DNA from: Acidobacteriota bacterium
Lineage (GTDB): Bacteria > Acidobacteriota > Blastocatellia > Pyrinomonadales > Pyrinomonadaceae
Length of the DNA stretch: 64,000 nucleotides
Reading direction: 5' to 3'
Assembly (NCBI GenBank): GCA_019639115.1
Contig: JAHBSM010000007.1
Location: 1 to 64,000 of the forward strand
The position numbers and the translations under genes were made by a program. Below, in pieces: positions 53,711-63,680 of this stretch (its first letter is position 1; every line of letters starts with the position of its first letter). Below the pieces are notes generated by a model that was not told the DNA's origin, ran no database searches, and saw only the letters and a list, made by a program, of their open reading frames with translations.

Positions 53711-55954
53711 CTATTTGCCGGGAGCACTCCTATCGGCCGCGCCTACCGCTGCCGCTTCGGCCGCATCCGATTTTGGCTCTCCATTCGGTTCGAACTGCAT
53801 CAGCGGCGAGACCAGAAGATTGGCCGGTTTCGGATTGCCATTCGCAAGCAAGTGGAACTGGGCCGTCTTGCTCGTCATCGTCGTGAGGCGATGCAGCTTG
53901 TGCCCGACCTTCGGCACTTCGGTATGTTTTTCTCCGGGCTCCATTTTTTCGACTGCCTCCCGGAGCGGGCCCAGATCCCGACGGACGTCGGTCGTTCCGT
54001 GGGCCGCACGAGCCGGAGCCGATTCGTCCTTCATCGCCGGATATCGCAGGCCGGTATAGGCGGGCACTTCGGCCGCGATCTGTCTGAAGATCGCCGACGA
54101 TGACCAATCATCGAGCAGCTCGACCCCCATCTCGCGGGCTATCAGAGCCGTGATCATCCAATCGGGTTTCGATTGATGCAGCGGTTCGATGGCTTTGCGT
54201 ACCCTCTGGACGTTGCCGGCGTTATTTGTATATGTTCCATCCACTTCCGCAAAACTCGCAGCCGGGAACACAACGTCGGCACGCTCGGTCGTATCGTTCA
54301 GGAACATCTCCTGTACCGCGACGAAACCGACACCCGAGAGCTCACCTGTAACCTGCAGGCTGCCGCCAATCAGCAGGGCTTTCGAGCCGCCTGCGGCCGA
54401 CGCGACAGTTCCGCGACCGGCGGTCATGTCGTATGCTCCAACCGAATTATTGTGCCTCGGCAACGGATGGATCAGCGCCCGGCCGCCGCTGATCGTAGAT
54501 GCGCACGCGGCAAGTGCGGCTTGAGCCTCGGCCGACAGGTCTCCGCCGATACAGAGCACTACATCGCCCAAAGATGCTTTGATGGTCGATATCGCAGACT
54601 CCACATCGGCGGCCGGAACGCCCATTTTTTCAGCGGCCAGCGAGATCGAGCCATTGTCGGCCAACGCCAAGGCAAATGCGTCGGTCGTGCCGGGGCTCAC
54701 ATGTATGAATTGCGTAGCGGCTCTAGAAAGATTTATCGGCCGGTCATTGACGCAGATGAACTTTGCCCCGCTGTTTCGGACCGCCTGCCGGATCTGTTTA
54801 GCTGTAAAGGTCTGTTCTTCTTCGGGTTCGCCGCCTACGAGCACGATCGTCGATGCGTATCTGATCTCGTCGTGCGTCGCAAGCGGCACACTGAGACTCT
54901 CGAACACCGGCGAGAGGTCCTCGTCGGCAACCGCGTAGGTTCCCGATCCGGCGTTCTCGGCAAATCTCCTAAGCGTGAAGACCGCTTCGTTGGTCAATCT
55001 CGGGCTCGCGATGACGCCGACGCTGCCTGCTTCTTTGAATTTCTCGGCAGCGAATCGCACGGCTGCGTCCCATGTAGCCGGGATAAGTTTGCCGCCTTTC
55101 GAGTATCGGATCAACGGTGTCTTTATCCGATCCGGATGATCGATGAACTCGTGAGCGAACCGCGCCTTTACGTCCAGGAACTCGCCGTTCAGCCCATTGA
55201 CGTATCGATCACGAGCTACGATGCGGTGGACACGCCCGCCGCGGGAGCCGATCGAGATCTGCATACCGTCCGATCCGTAAACGTCGGTCGAAACCGTCTG
55301 ATCCAACTCCCACGGACGCGTTTCGTGACGATAGACGCCATCGAGCAGCGTGCCGGTCGGGCACACCTCGATGCAGTTGCCGCACTGCGAACAATTGAGC
55401 CAGCCGCCGTAGGTCCCGATCACGGTATTGACGCCGCGGTTCCCCGCTTCGATGGCGTCCTCGCCCATCCATTCATCACAGACGCGCGTGCAGCGTTTGC
55501 AGAGTATGCACCGCTGGGGATCGTTAGCGACTATCGGCGAAAGATACTTTTCGGGCTCGACGTTCTTCTTCTCTGAGAATCTCTGTTCGACGTCGCCCCA
55601 GTCAAATATCACTTCCTGCAGTTCGCACTCGCCGCCGCGGTCGCAGACCGGGCAGTCGAGCGGGTGATTGGTCAGCAGGAATTCGCCCATGGCACGCTGA
55701 GCCTTCTCGACCTCTTCGCTGTTGGTCGTTACGACCATGCCGTCAGTGCAGGTGATAGTGCAGGACGCCTGGAGTTTCGGCATCTTCTCTATTCTCACAA
55801 GACACATCCGGCACGAGGCCTGCAGCTCCAGATCCTTGTAGTAACAAAAGGACGGTACGCCAAAGCCTTTATCGCGACAGACATCAATGAGCCGCGCGCC
55901 GGGTTCGACGTCGAACTCATTCTCGTTGATAGTTACTTTGATAGTTTCAGACAT
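53711..55954 (-). CDS. nuoG: NADH-quinone oxidoreductase subunit G
   Basis: The large iron-sulfur subunit of the peripheral arm, 747 residues. The N-terminal [2Fe-2S] and [4Fe-4S] ligands are in FGVPSFCYY, ELQASCRMCLVRI and NHPLDCPVCDRGGECELQ. The ferredoxin-like pair (ILCKRCTRVCDEW and LNCSQCGNCIEVCPTG) carries two 4Fe-4S clusters. The molybdopterin-like C-terminal domain is present. A bTHX gene and a lipase-like gene lie between it and nuoF. Confidence 0.95.
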   Translation of the reverse strand: MSETIKVTINENEFDVEPGARLIDVCRDKGFGVPSFCYYKDLELQASCRMCLVRIEKMPKLQASCTITCTDGMVVTTNSEEVEKAQRAMGEFLLTNHPLDCPVCDRGGECELQEVIFDWGDVEQRFSEKKNVEPEKYLSPIVANDPQRCILCKRCTRVCDEWMGEDAIEAGNRGVNTVIGTYGGWLNCSQCGNCIEVCPTGTLLDGVYRHETRPWELDQTVSTDVYGSDGMQISIGSRGGRVHRIVARDRYVNGLNGEFLDVKARFAHEFIDHPDRIKTPLIRYSKGGKLIPATWDAAVRFAAEKFKEAGSVGVIASPRLTNEAVFTLRRFAENAGSGTYAVADEDLSPVFESLSVPLATHDEIRYASTIVLVGGEPEEEQTFTAKQIRQAVRNSGAKFICVNDRPINLSRAATQFIHVSPGTTDAFALALADNGSISLAAEKMGVPAADVESAISTIKASLGDVVLCIGGDLSAEAQAALAACASTISGGRALIHPLPRHNNSVGAYDMTAGRGTVASAAGGSKALLIGGSLQVTGELSGVGFVAVQEMFLNDTTERADVVFPAASFAEVDGTYTNNAGNVQRVRKAIEPLHQSKPDWMITALIAREMGVELLDDWSSSAIFRQIAAEVPAYTGLRYPAMKDESAPARAAHGTTDVRRDLGPLREAVEKMEPGEKHTEVPKVGHKLHRLTTMTSKTAQFHLLANGNPKPANLLVSPLMQFEPNGEPKSDAAEAAAVGAADRSAPGK

Positions 55955-55989
55955 TAAATGTGCAACTCTTTAACAGATAGCCCGCCGCT

Positions 55990-56121
55990 CTATTTATCGC
56001 CTTTTTTCGCCTTTGAACCGTCGGGTTTCGGCGCACCGGCCGCCTTTTTCTTCGGCCTTGTCTTCCCAAAACTGCCGGCGAAGATCTTTCCGCGGCGTGA
56101 TCGTTTATCCCCTTTTCCCAT
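55990..56121 (-). CDS. 30S ribosomal protein bTHX (Thx)
   Basis: A 43-residue strongly basic peptide beginning MGKGDKRSRRGKIFAG and continuing SFGKTRPKKKA. This is the bTHX family pattern known from Thermus and many Bacteroidetes/Acidobacteria, which sits in the head of the small ribosomal subunit. It is shorter than most annotation cut-offs. It lies inside the nuo operon between the lipase-like gene and nuoG, an unexpected position. Confidence 0.88.
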   Translation of the reverse strand: MGKGDKRSRRGKIFAGSFGKTRPKKKAAGAPKPDGSKAKKGDK

Positions 56122-56143
56122 AACTATTCACCTTCTAATGTAT

Positions 56144-57496
56144 CTAATTACCCGTAACGCCCAAGATACTGTTTATCAGATGGTCCTGGATCTCAGCGTT
56201 CGCGGCAAGTTTCGTATGTTCCTCACACAGGAACTTTGCCGTACGCACACGGATCTGCGGTGCGGCGTCATCGCTCCCGCGGGCTTCCAGCGATCGTCGC
56301 GTGACGACACCGTCGCCGTCCGCGAGTATCAATTCCTTCAATTCATCCGACGTGATCTTGGCGCCGCCCGGGCGCGTCAACGCAGTCGGCTTGAATATGG
56401 TTCGCCACGAGTTCTTTTTGGCATCGCGATACAGCACGATCGTATCGAGCGACGGTTTGCAGTCCGAACCTACCAGGTCGAACTCATAACCTGATCCGCT
56501 GCCGCCGGCTGCCAGAGCCTCGTGCAGCCGTCTGGCTCGGTCCAGCATCAACTTTAGGAAGGCCGGCGCCTCTCTGACCTCAGCCGGCGTGAACTCGCGT
56601 GCGAAACGTTTGTCCTGGATCGTATTCCAGCCGTATCGGGTCCAGGTCCTGACGTCATAGAGATCGACGTTCATCGGATCGAGCCCGGAATCCAACATCC
56701 GAACCGAACCGGGAGCCGGCATCAACTGGTACGCGGACGGTATCGTGAACACATCAAATCGCGAAAGGTTCTGGACCCACGGCAGATTGATGTTCACGCC
56801 GCCGATCGCAAATCCGTTTATCAAAGAACTCAAGGCCCCGGGCGAGCCTTCGCTCGGCGTGCCGAGCAAAAAGATACGTGCAAAATGCTTTGACCCGGCC
56901 CAAGTCGGCTGCGGCCGCCGGCCGCCTGTCGGCAGATCGGCGTCGCCGTACATCGCCGCATATCGTGCGATGATGCCGCCCATCGAATGAGCTACTATAG
57001 TGAATCTCAGATCGGGACGCTTCAACCGAGCCTTGACCGCCTCGACCTTTCGTATCAGCCTTCGCGCGTTCTCGACATTGTCGAGCCGCCAATCATACGC
57101 GTAAATGTAGATCGACGCTTCCGCTCCCGACTCCGTCGGCTCGTCCCATGACTCTTCGTGGTAGCCGGCCTTGCTCTTGAACGCCTCGATAAGGCCGCCG
57201 TACACGTCGACGCTCGGGAATATGCCGAACTTGACCTTACGAAGAATGTCCCCCGCGACAAGGTTGTCGCCAGCCTTGCGAGGGTCGAGCGTTATAGGCA
57301 GCCTAAGGTCGTCGTCCTTGGAACGCGGTGCTTTGAACCAGACCACCTCGCCGGTCTTCTGATTTATCAGCTCCGAGCCAGTAAGCCCCGGGATCACGAT
57401 CACCGGCGGACGGTCCTGTGCCGCAGCCGCCACGGCCGCAATGGCCGCAGCCGCAAGCACAGATAACCATCTGAACGGCCTCAGGATCATATTCAA
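56144..57496 (-). CDS. LCAT-like alpha/beta-hydrolase, secreted
   Basis: A 450-residue protein with a signal peptide (FRWLSVLAAAAIAAVAAAA) and the lipase-like core VIVIPGLTGSELI near the N-terminus. The nucleophilic Ser is in TIVAHSMGGIIARYAAM (about residue 170), and later motifs resemble the Asp/His of lecithin:cholesterol acyltransferase-type enzymes (ADGDGVVTRRS and EEHTKLAAN). It would act outside the cytoplasm on lipid esters. It is embedded between nuoF and nuoG on the same strand, so it is probably transcribed with complex I. Substrate and reason for the location are unknown. Confidence 0.82.
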   Translation of the reverse strand: MNMILRPFRWLSVLAAAAIAAVAAAAQDRPPVIVIPGLTGSELINQKTGEVVWFKAPRSKDDDLRLPITLDPRKAGDNLVAGDILRKVKFGIFPSVDVYGGLIEAFKSKAGYHEESWDEPTESGAEASIYIYAYDWRLDNVENARRLIRKVEAVKARLKRPDLRFTIVAHSMGGIIARYAAMYGDADLPTGGRRPQPTWAGSKHFARIFLLGTPSEGSPGALSSLINGFAIGGVNINLPWVQNLSRFDVFTIPSAYQLMPAPGSVRMLDSGLDPMNVDLYDVRTWTRYGWNTIQDKRFAREFTPAEVREAPAFLKLMLDRARRLHEALAAGGSGSGYEFDLVGSDCKPSLDTIVLYRDAKKNSWRTIFKPTALTRPGGAKITSDELKELILADGDGVVTRRSLEARGSDDAAPQIRVRTAKFLCEEHTKLAANAEIQDHLINSILGVTGN

Positions 57497-57499
57497 ATA

Positions 57500-58807
57500 T
57501 CAAACGTTTGCCTCGACGACGCCGTTGGCCTTACCGGCAAGCCATTTCTTGAAATCGCCCGGGAACTGCTTGATGGCGGACTGTATCGGCCACGCCGCGG
57601 CATCGCCCAGCGGACAGAAGCTCTTTCCCTCTATGTTGTCGCAGATATCCAGCATCAATTGCGCGTCCTCGGGGCGGCCTTCGCCGATCGAGATGCGGTT
57701 GAATATCTTTACGAGCCAATCTGTGCCTTCGCGGCAAGGCGTACACCAGCCGCACGATTCGTGCTTGTAGAACTCGGTCAGGTTCTTTGTCGATTCCATG
57801 ATATCGACGGTCTCATCCATCACGATGAACCCGCCCGAACCCACCGATGAGCCGCCGGCGACCAGGCCCTCATAGTCCATAGTGACGCCTTTGCCGACTA
57901 TCTGTTCCGCGTTCATGATGTAAACGCTCGAACCGCCCGGTATGCACGCCTTTAATTTCTTATCGTCACGCAGCATTCCGCCGCAATCTTCGAGAATGAA
58001 CTTCTCGAGGTCCTTGTAGCCCATCGGGAGCTCATAGACGCCCGGCTTTTTCACATGACCGCTCACCGACCAGAGCTTTGTGCCGCCCGATTTTTCTGTC
58101 CCGAGGTCGCGCCAAGCGAGGCCGCCCATGTTGATGATCTGCGGCACCGCCGTCAGTGTCTCGACATTGTTCACGACCGTCGGGCATGCATAGAGCCCTT
58201 CGACCGCAGGGAAAGGCGGCTTCATCCGCGGATGTCCGCGGAAACCTTCCAAGCTCGACAGTAATGCGGTCTCTTCGCCGCAGATATACGCTCCGGCCCC
58301 CGTGTGAGTATGAATATCGAAATCGTGTCCGGAGCCGAGTATGTTTTTACCAAGCAATCCGGCTTCGCGGGCCTCGGCTATCGCGACATCCATGATGTCG
58401 ATCAGATACTTGTATTCGCCGCGAGTGTATATGTAGCCGGTCTTTGACCCAAGCGCGTGGCCGGCGATGGCCATGCCTTCGATCAGGGCGTGCGGATCGC
58501 GTTCCATCAGGTAGCGGTCCTTGAAGGTGCCCGGCTCCGATTCGTCCGCGTTGCAGACGACGTATTTCGGTTTGGGGCTGTCCTTCGGGACGAAAGACCA
58601 CTTCATGCCCGTTGGAAAGCCTGCTCCGCCGCGGCCCCGAAGAGCGCTTGTCTTGACCTCTTCGATCACGTCGCCGGGCGCCATCTTGAGCGCCTTTTCA
58701 AGCGCCGCGTAGCCGCCGTGATCTTTGTAAACTTTCAGCGTATGCCCGTCTTTGACGTGCATCATCTTGAGTTGAAGCGGCTCGCAGCCTATTGCTTTGA
58801 TCTCCAT
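57500..58807 (-). CDS. nuoF: NADH-quinone oxidoreductase subunit F
   Basis: Binds NADH, FMN and a [4Fe-4S] cluster. [10 protein letters not shown] is the start. NADH/FMN loops are [16 protein letters not shown] and [14 protein letters not shown], and the cluster ligands are in [17 protein letters not shown]. At 435 residues it is of standard size. Upstream in-frame codons are not part of the family. Confidence 0.96.
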   Translation of the reverse strand: MEIKAIGCEPLQLKMMHVKDGHTLKVYKDHGGYAALEKALKMAPGDVIEEVKTSALRGRGGAGFPTGMKWSFVPKDSPKPKYVVCNADESEPGTFKDRYLMERDPHALIEGMAIAGHALGSKTGYIYTRGEYKYLIDIMDVAIAEAREAGLLGKNILGSGHDFDIHTHTGAGAYICGEETALLSSLEGFRGHPRMKPPFPAVEGLYACPTVVNNVETLTAVPQIINMGGLAWRDLGTEKSGGTKLWSVSGHVKKPGVYELPMGYKDLEKFILEDCGGMLRDDKKLKACIPGGSSVYIMNAEQIVGKGVTMDYEGLVAGGSSVGSGGFIVMDETVDIMESTKNLTEFYKHESCGWCTPCREGTDWLVKIFNRISIGEGRPEDAQLMLDICDNIEGKSFCPLGDAAAWPIQSAIKQFPGDFKKWLAGKANGVVEANV

Positions 58808-58808
58808 G

Positions 58809-59339
58809 CTACTTGCACGCCTCCAGGATCTTATCGACCTTTTCAACGGTCAGATCTTCGTGATAATCGAATCCGATCTGCATCATCGGCGCCGTGCCGC
58901 ATGAGCCGAGACACTCCACTAGCGAGACGGTGAATTTGCCGTCCTCCGTGGTTTCGCCGGGATGGATCCCAAGTTTCGAACAGATATGCTCAGTGATTTC
59001 AGGCTCGCCCATGATCTTGCACGAGAGAGTCTTGCAGATCTGTATGTGATGGCGGCCGACGGGCCTGAGGTTGAACATGGAGTAGAACGTCGCCGTCTCC
59101 CACACGTCCGTGACCTCGAGGTCCAGGAACTTTGCCAGGAAATTCACTCCCGGATTATCGATCCACCCGCGTTCACGCTGGATAACGAACAGCAGCGGTA
59201 TCAACGCCGACCTCGATCGCTCCGCAGGATATTTATCCAGATGGGACCGCATCTCCGCGACAACTGCGTCCGAAAACTCTGCAACCTCGTCCGTGACAAG
59301 GACCTTATCGGTATAGCTTGTAGCTGTTGCTCCTGCCAT
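58809..59339 (-). CDS. nuoE: NADH-quinone oxidoreductase subunit E
   Basis: The [2Fe-2S] subunit of 176 residues. Thioredoxin-like fold with ligands in [11 protein letters not shown] and [28 protein letters not shown] is the conserved N-terminal motif. nuoE and nuoF are adjacent, nuoE ending one base before nuoF starts. Confidence 0.95.
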   Translation of the reverse strand: MAGATATSYTDKVLVTDEVAEFSDAVVAEMRSHLDKYPAERSRSALIPLLFVIQRERGWIDNPGVNFLAKFLDLEVTDVWETATFYSMFNLRPVGRHHIQICKTLSCKIMGEPEITEHICSKLGIHPGETTEDGKFTVSLVECLGSCGTAPMMQIGFDYHEDLTVEKVDKILEACK

Positions 59340-59345
59340 AAATCA

Positions 59346-59420
59346 AATGATGAATTCGAAATTCAGAATGCTGAATTGTCGGGACGGGGCCGGTCGAATT
59401 CATTCTGCATTCATCATTCT
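59346..59420. repeat. Imperfect inverted repeat between nuoD and nuoE
   Basis: The left arm begins AATGATGAAT and contains CAGAATG. The right arm, read on the other strand, is AATGATGAATGCAGAATGAA, nearly matching with insertions. It is AT-rich compared with its surroundings. It could fold into a long hairpin in the nuo message, so processing or differential expression is possible. Confidence 0.6.
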
Positions 59421-59431
59421 AAACTCTGTTT

Positions 59432-60649
59432 TCAGCGATCGATCTCCCCCAGCACGATATCCAAACTTCCTATGATCGCGACCACATCGGCGATCATTTC
59501 GCCCTCGGCCATTACGGGCAAAGCTGAGAGGTTCACAAAACTCGGACCGCGGAAGTGGACCCGTTCCGGTTTCGGGCCGCCGTTGGACTTCATATACACG
59601 CCCAGCTCGCCTTTCGAAGCTTCGATCGCGTGGTAAACCTCGCCGGGCGGGACATTGAATCCCTCGGCGACGATCAGGAAGTGGTGGATCAGCGCGTCCA
59701 TATGTTTACGCATATCGTCGCGATCCGGCAGCACGACCTTCGGAGCATCGGCTTTGACGGGCCCCGGCTTGAGCCGTTCCAGGGCCTGGCGAACGATCTT
59801 GTGCGATTCTACAAGCTCACGCATCCGCACCTTGAATCGAGACCACACGTCGCCGTCCTGCTCGACCGGCACTTCGAAATCATAGGTCTCGTAACCCGTG
59901 TACGGGTTGTCGCGCCGCAGATCGAGGTCCACGCCGCTGCCGCGCAGGCTTGGGCCGGTCAGCCCCCAATCGATCGCGTCCTCGCGCGAGATGATACCGA
60001 TCCCTTTTGTCCGGCTGTGCCAGATGGTGTTGCCTGTAATTAGTGTATCGAAGGTATTTAGAGCGTCGTGAAAATTATCCAAAAACTGCCGAACGCGATT
60101 CTCAAATCCCGCAGGCAGGTCCATCATCACGCCGCCGATGCGGAAATAGCTCGGCGTCATTCGCCCGCCCGATGCCGCTTCGATCAGGTTGAGTATCTTC
60201 TCGCGTTCCTTGAAGGTGAACCAGAACGGCGTCATCGCTCCCATATCTAGGCAGGACGTGCCAAACCAGACCATGTGGGACGCTATACGCTGGAGCTCGC
60301 ACATCAAGACGCGGATTATCTGTGCGCGTTCGGGAATCTCGAGCCCGAGCAGCTTCTCGGCCGCCATCACATAAGCCAGATTGTTCCCCAACGGATTGAG
60401 GTAATCCATACGGTCCGTGATGACTATTCCCTGCTGGTACTTCTTGTACTCGAACAGCTTCTCCATTCCTGTGTGGAGATAGCCAATGTCCGGAATGGCC
60501 TTAAGCACCATCTCGCCATCCAGCCGCAGGTCGAGCCGCAAAACGCCGTGCGTCGATGGGTGCTGCGGCCCCATCGATAGCGTCATCTGTGACTCGAGAG
60601 CACTGTCGAGGATCTCGTTCGCGCCAATGTTTTCAACGGCAGTTGCCAT
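59432..60649 (-). CDS. nuoD: NADH-quinone oxidoreductase subunit D
   Basis: A 405-residue subunit of the quinone-reducing module. GPQHPSTHGVLRLDLRLDGE opens the conserved region, with the loop HTGMEKLFEYKKYQQGIVIT and the SLRGSGVDLDLRRDNPY signature. It is separate from nuoC here, not fused. Confidence 0.97.
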   Translation of the reverse strand: MATAVENIGANEILDSALESQMTLSMGPQHPSTHGVLRLDLRLDGEMVLKAIPDIGYLHTGMEKLFEYKKYQQGIVITDRMDYLNPLGNNLAYVMAAEKLLGLEIPERAQIIRVLMCELQRIASHMVWFGTSCLDMGAMTPFWFTFKEREKILNLIEAASGGRMTPSYFRIGGVMMDLPAGFENRVRQFLDNFHDALNTFDTLITGNTIWHSRTKGIGIISREDAIDWGLTGPSLRGSGVDLDLRRDNPYTGYETYDFEVPVEQDGDVWSRFKVRMRELVESHKIVRQALERLKPGPVKADAPKVVLPDRDDMRKHMDALIHHFLIVAEGFNVPPGEVYHAIEASKGELGVYMKSNGGPKPERVHFRGPSFVNLSALPVMAEGEMIADVVAIIGSLDIVLGEIDR

Positions 60650-60650
60650 A

Positions 60651-61130
60651 TCAATTCAGGCTGTAGGGCTCAAAGCCCCGCAGCGGATAATCTTTCCTCA
60701 ATGCGTGTCCGTCAAAATCCGATGGCAGCAAGATGCGCCGAAGGTCCGGATGACCGTCGAAAATAATGCCAAGCAGGTCATAGGTCTCTCGTTCGTGCCA
60801 ATCGGCCGTTCTCCAGACCTGTGTGACGGTAGCCACGTGCGGATCGTCTTCTGTCAGCATTACCTTAAGACGCAGCCGCCGATGGTGGACGGTCGAGAAC
60901 AGGTGGTAATTGACCTCGAATCTCGGGTCTTCCTCAGGCCCGCGGTCAGCACCACACAGATCGGCCAGCAAGTCGAACTGCTGATCGCTTCTGAGAAACC
61001 GGCACGCATCCACGATATGCTCGCGCGGCACGGTCACGGTCACTTCACCCAGGGCATCGGCCACGTCCGCTACCCACGAGCTATTTTGCTCCTTCAGCTT
61101 TTCCACGAATGTGTGGAGTTCATCGGTCAT
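60651..61130 (-). CDS. nuoC: NADH-quinone oxidoreductase subunit C
   Basis: A 159-residue subunit starting MTDELHTFVEK. The family motif DWHERETYDLLGIIFDGHPD, followed by LRRILLPSDFDGHALRKDYP, is present near the C-terminus. It overlaps closely with nuoD. Upstream in-frame starts are shadow of nuoB. Confidence 0.94.
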   Translation of the reverse strand: MTDELHTFVEKLKEQNSSWVADVADALGEVTVTVPREHIVDACRFLRSDQQFDLLADLCGADRGPEEDPRFEVNYHLFSTVHHRRLRLKVMLTEDDPHVATVTQVWRTADWHERETYDLLGIIFDGHPDLRRILLPSDFDGHALRKDYPLRGFEPYSLN

Positions 61131-61134
61131 AGAT

Positions 61135-61782
<648 letters not shown>

Positions 61783-61786
61783 AACG

Positions 61787-62275
61787 CTATGCGGCCAGCT
61801 TCAATTCGGCCTCTCTTTCGCGGCGCTGCCTGGCCATCAGTTTTGCTTCGGCTCGGGCCTCGGCCCTGGCCTGCAGTCCCCAATCGAATGTGCCTTTCTT
61901 CCAGACGTATATATAGCCCACGATGAACGTAGCGATAAAGATCAATATCTCGATCAAGGCTACTGTGCCGTAGTAAATGCCCGTTGACGCCTCAGCCGCG
62001 ATCAGCGATTTGAACGCGACCGCGAACGGGATGATGAACAGCACCTCGATATCGAAGAGCAGGAACACCACAGCGACCGTATAAAATTTGATCGAGAACC
62101 TGTCGCGGGCCCCGCCGACCGGATCTTTGCCGCATTCATACGGCATCAGCTTGGTCGCCGTGCGTTTGCGCGGCCCGATGAGCTGAGTCACCAGCAGCTG
62201 GCTTATCCCGAATCCGGCCGCGACCAGGAACATGATCCCGATCGGAGCATAATCCATGACGTTGAATTCCGTCAT
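61787..62275 (-). CDS. nuoA: NADH-quinone oxidoreductase subunit A
   Basis: A three-span membrane subunit beginning [17 protein letters not shown]. The conserved [20 protein letters not shown] loop with Cys and the [14 protein letters not shown] span are present. The C-terminus adds about 25 charged residues ([20 protein letters not shown]), a coiled-coil-like tail longer than standard. First gene of the operon; promoters lie about 65 to 100 bases upstream. Confidence 0.95.
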   Translation of the reverse strand: MTEFNVMDYAPIGIMFLVAAGFGISQLLVTQLIGPRKRTATKLMPYECGKDPVGGARDRFSIKFYTVAVVFLLFDIEVLFIIPFAVAFKSLIAAEASTGIYYGTVALIEILIFIATFIVGYIYVWKKGTFDWGLQARAEARAEAKLMARQRREREAELKLAA

Positions 62276-62372
62276 TTCTACCTCACAAAGACTGAGTTGC
62301 ACACAGCCGAATTTCGAGCGTCGCAGGGGTTGCGAAGATAAGTAAAACGTCGATGTTTTCGGCTCAAAGTTA

Positions 62373-62401
62373 ATCGTAGTTTAAGCCTGATATAGTGTCA
62401 A
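62373..62401 (-). promoter_or_regulatory. Probable sigma70-type promoter of the nuo operon
   Basis: On the minus strand, TTGACA is a perfect -35 box, separated by 17 bases from TACGAT, about 98 bases upstream of nuoA. A second weaker pair (TTGAGC, 17 bases, TACTTA) lies at 62339-62367. Confidence 0.6.
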
Positions 62402-62455
62402 GGCAGTCGCCGTCAGACCAGAAGCCGTCCCCGGCAGGCCGAGGACAAATACTCG

Positions 62456-62483
62456 TTGACCGTCATTTTGACGGTGTGATAAC
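62456..62483 (+). promoter_or_regulatory. Putative rightward promoter with overlapping palindrome
   Basis: TTGACC, 16 bases and GATAAC form a plausible promoter 70 bases before the 62553 gene. The perfect inverted repeat ACCGTCA-TTT-TGACGGT (62459-62475) covers the end of the -35 box and most of the spacer, where a regulator could block RNA polymerase. Confidence 0.42.
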
Positions 62484-62552
62484 TTAGTAGGTCGGGGGAA
62501 TTTTGCAGTTTCGTCCTCACTTTTCCTCACCACGGCCGCATCAGCAACCTCT

Positions 62553-63392
62553 GTGATCGCAGGATTCAATACAGACGTCGAGCATAACGGCACCGTCTAT
62601 CATGTTCAGACGGAGGATAAGGGTCTGTCCACGCACATGATCGTATCGCTGGTCTATGACCGCGGGACGATCCTGGCGAGCAAACGGACGACCTACGACG
62701 ATCTCACCGCCGGCCAATTTGACGAAAAGGCCCTCGCCGAGCGCGTAGCACGCCAACACAAGCTTATCTGTGCTGCGTTAAGAGCAGGCCGTTTAGACGA
62801 ATTAAAGAAAATGTCGGGCAGGCCGGCCGTACAGCCCTCGGTCGCGGCAGCGATCCCTGTCGCTGAGAGCACCGCGGTCGTCGCCGAAACGCTCGCTCCG
62901 GTCGGCGTCCCGGTTGGCGACCATCGCACTTTGGCCCCTGAAGCTCCGCCGATAGAACTGCCTGAGACCGACGATCCTTTTGCCGATGCTCCGATCATCG
63001 AAGAGGTGATCGTGCTCGACGACATCGACCTGCTTCCTCTTGATGCGGTCGAGGTCGTCACCGAACTTGCCGGCCGCGAACGCCCGCGTGACACCAAGCT
63101 CAAATTGGTGCTGATCGGCGAAACCAGATTCAAGGGCGGCGACCATATCTCTCTTAATCTCATGGTCTGCCGCGGGTCTGATCAAAAGGTCGTGCCGGGT
63201 GCACAGATCATGGTCAAGATACTCGGATCGGCGTTCCGGCCCGTTATATTTCATGCCCGGTCCGACTCCAACGGAATGGCCCAGATCCACATGCAGGTTC
63301 CCCGATTCAACGCCGGCCGTGCCGCTCTGCTGGTCAGGGCGATAGCCGACGGCGAAGAAGTAGAAGCACGCAGACTGGTCTCACCGGGCTGA
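62553..63392 (+). CDS. Conserved protein with variable linker, unknown function
   Basis: A 279-residue protein starting at GTG. The first 90 residues form a compact unit (GFNTDVEHNGTVYHVQTEDK, then a segment with RGTILASKRTTYDDL and RQHKLICAALRAGRLDELK). A Pro/Ala/Asp-rich linker (about 95-180) follows. The final 90 residues form a beta-rich domain (KLKLVLIGETRFKGGDHI and the GMAQIHMQVPRFNAGRAALL segment). I recall the N-terminal pattern from other Acidobacteriota but know no function. No membrane spans are seen. Confidence 0.78.
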   Translation: MIAGFNTDVEHNGTVYHVQTEDKGLSTHMIVSLVYDRGTILASKRTTYDDLTAGQFDEKALAERVARQHKLICAALRAGRLDELKKMSGRPAVQPSVAAAIPVAESTAVVAETLAPVGVPVGDHRTLAPEAPPIELPETDDPFADAPIIEEVIVLDDIDLLPLDAVEVVTELAGRERPRDTKLKLVLIGETRFKGGDHISLNLMVCRGSDQKVVPGAQIMVKILGSAFRPVIFHARSDSNGMAQIHMQVPRFNAGRAALLVRAIADGEEVEARRLVSPG

Positions 63393-63434
63393 TCCGAACT
63401 CGCATTCCCGACCTTCGACAATTAAAATGTTCTC

Positions 63435-63638
63435 ATGGCCCAGATCGCCGTGAATGGAGAGGAGCGCGAACTCACCGGCACGATCCGGCTGAGCGAACTC
63501 CTGGACAGCCTTGCCTTGCCGCTCCGACTGATAGCCGTCGAGGTCAACGGGAACGTCATTAAACGCACCGAATGGGAAACGACAGAGATCGGCGACGGAG
63601 ACCGCCTGGAGGTCGTTCATTTCGTCGGCGGAGGCTGA
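63435..63638 (+). CDS. thiS: Thiamine biosynthesis sulfur carrier ThiS
   Basis: A 67-residue ubiquitin-like protein ending in the required GG motif (VVHFVGGG). It is adenylated and thiocarboxylated to donate sulfur for the thiazole moiety. It is followed by thiG after about 40 bases, as usual in thiamine operons. No clear TPP riboswitch was seen upstream. Confidence 0.95.
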   Translation: MAQIAVNGEERELTGTIRLSELLDSLALPLRLIAVEVNGNVIKRTEWETTEIGDGDRLEVVHFVGGG

Positions 63639-63680
63639 TCTTTGCGTTATCGGCGGCTTTGCGTAAGAATCGAGCTAATC

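Noticed and set aside
54173..55576. A long open frame on the plus strand (about 467 codons) opposite nuoG
   Set aside because: Rich in Arg, His and Gly with no family signature; it is the antisense shadow of a high-GC gene whose sense protein is unmistakably NuoG.
63393..63434. Possible TPP riboswitch before thiS
   Set aside because: The space between the previous gene and thiS is only 42 bases, too short for a thi-box element.
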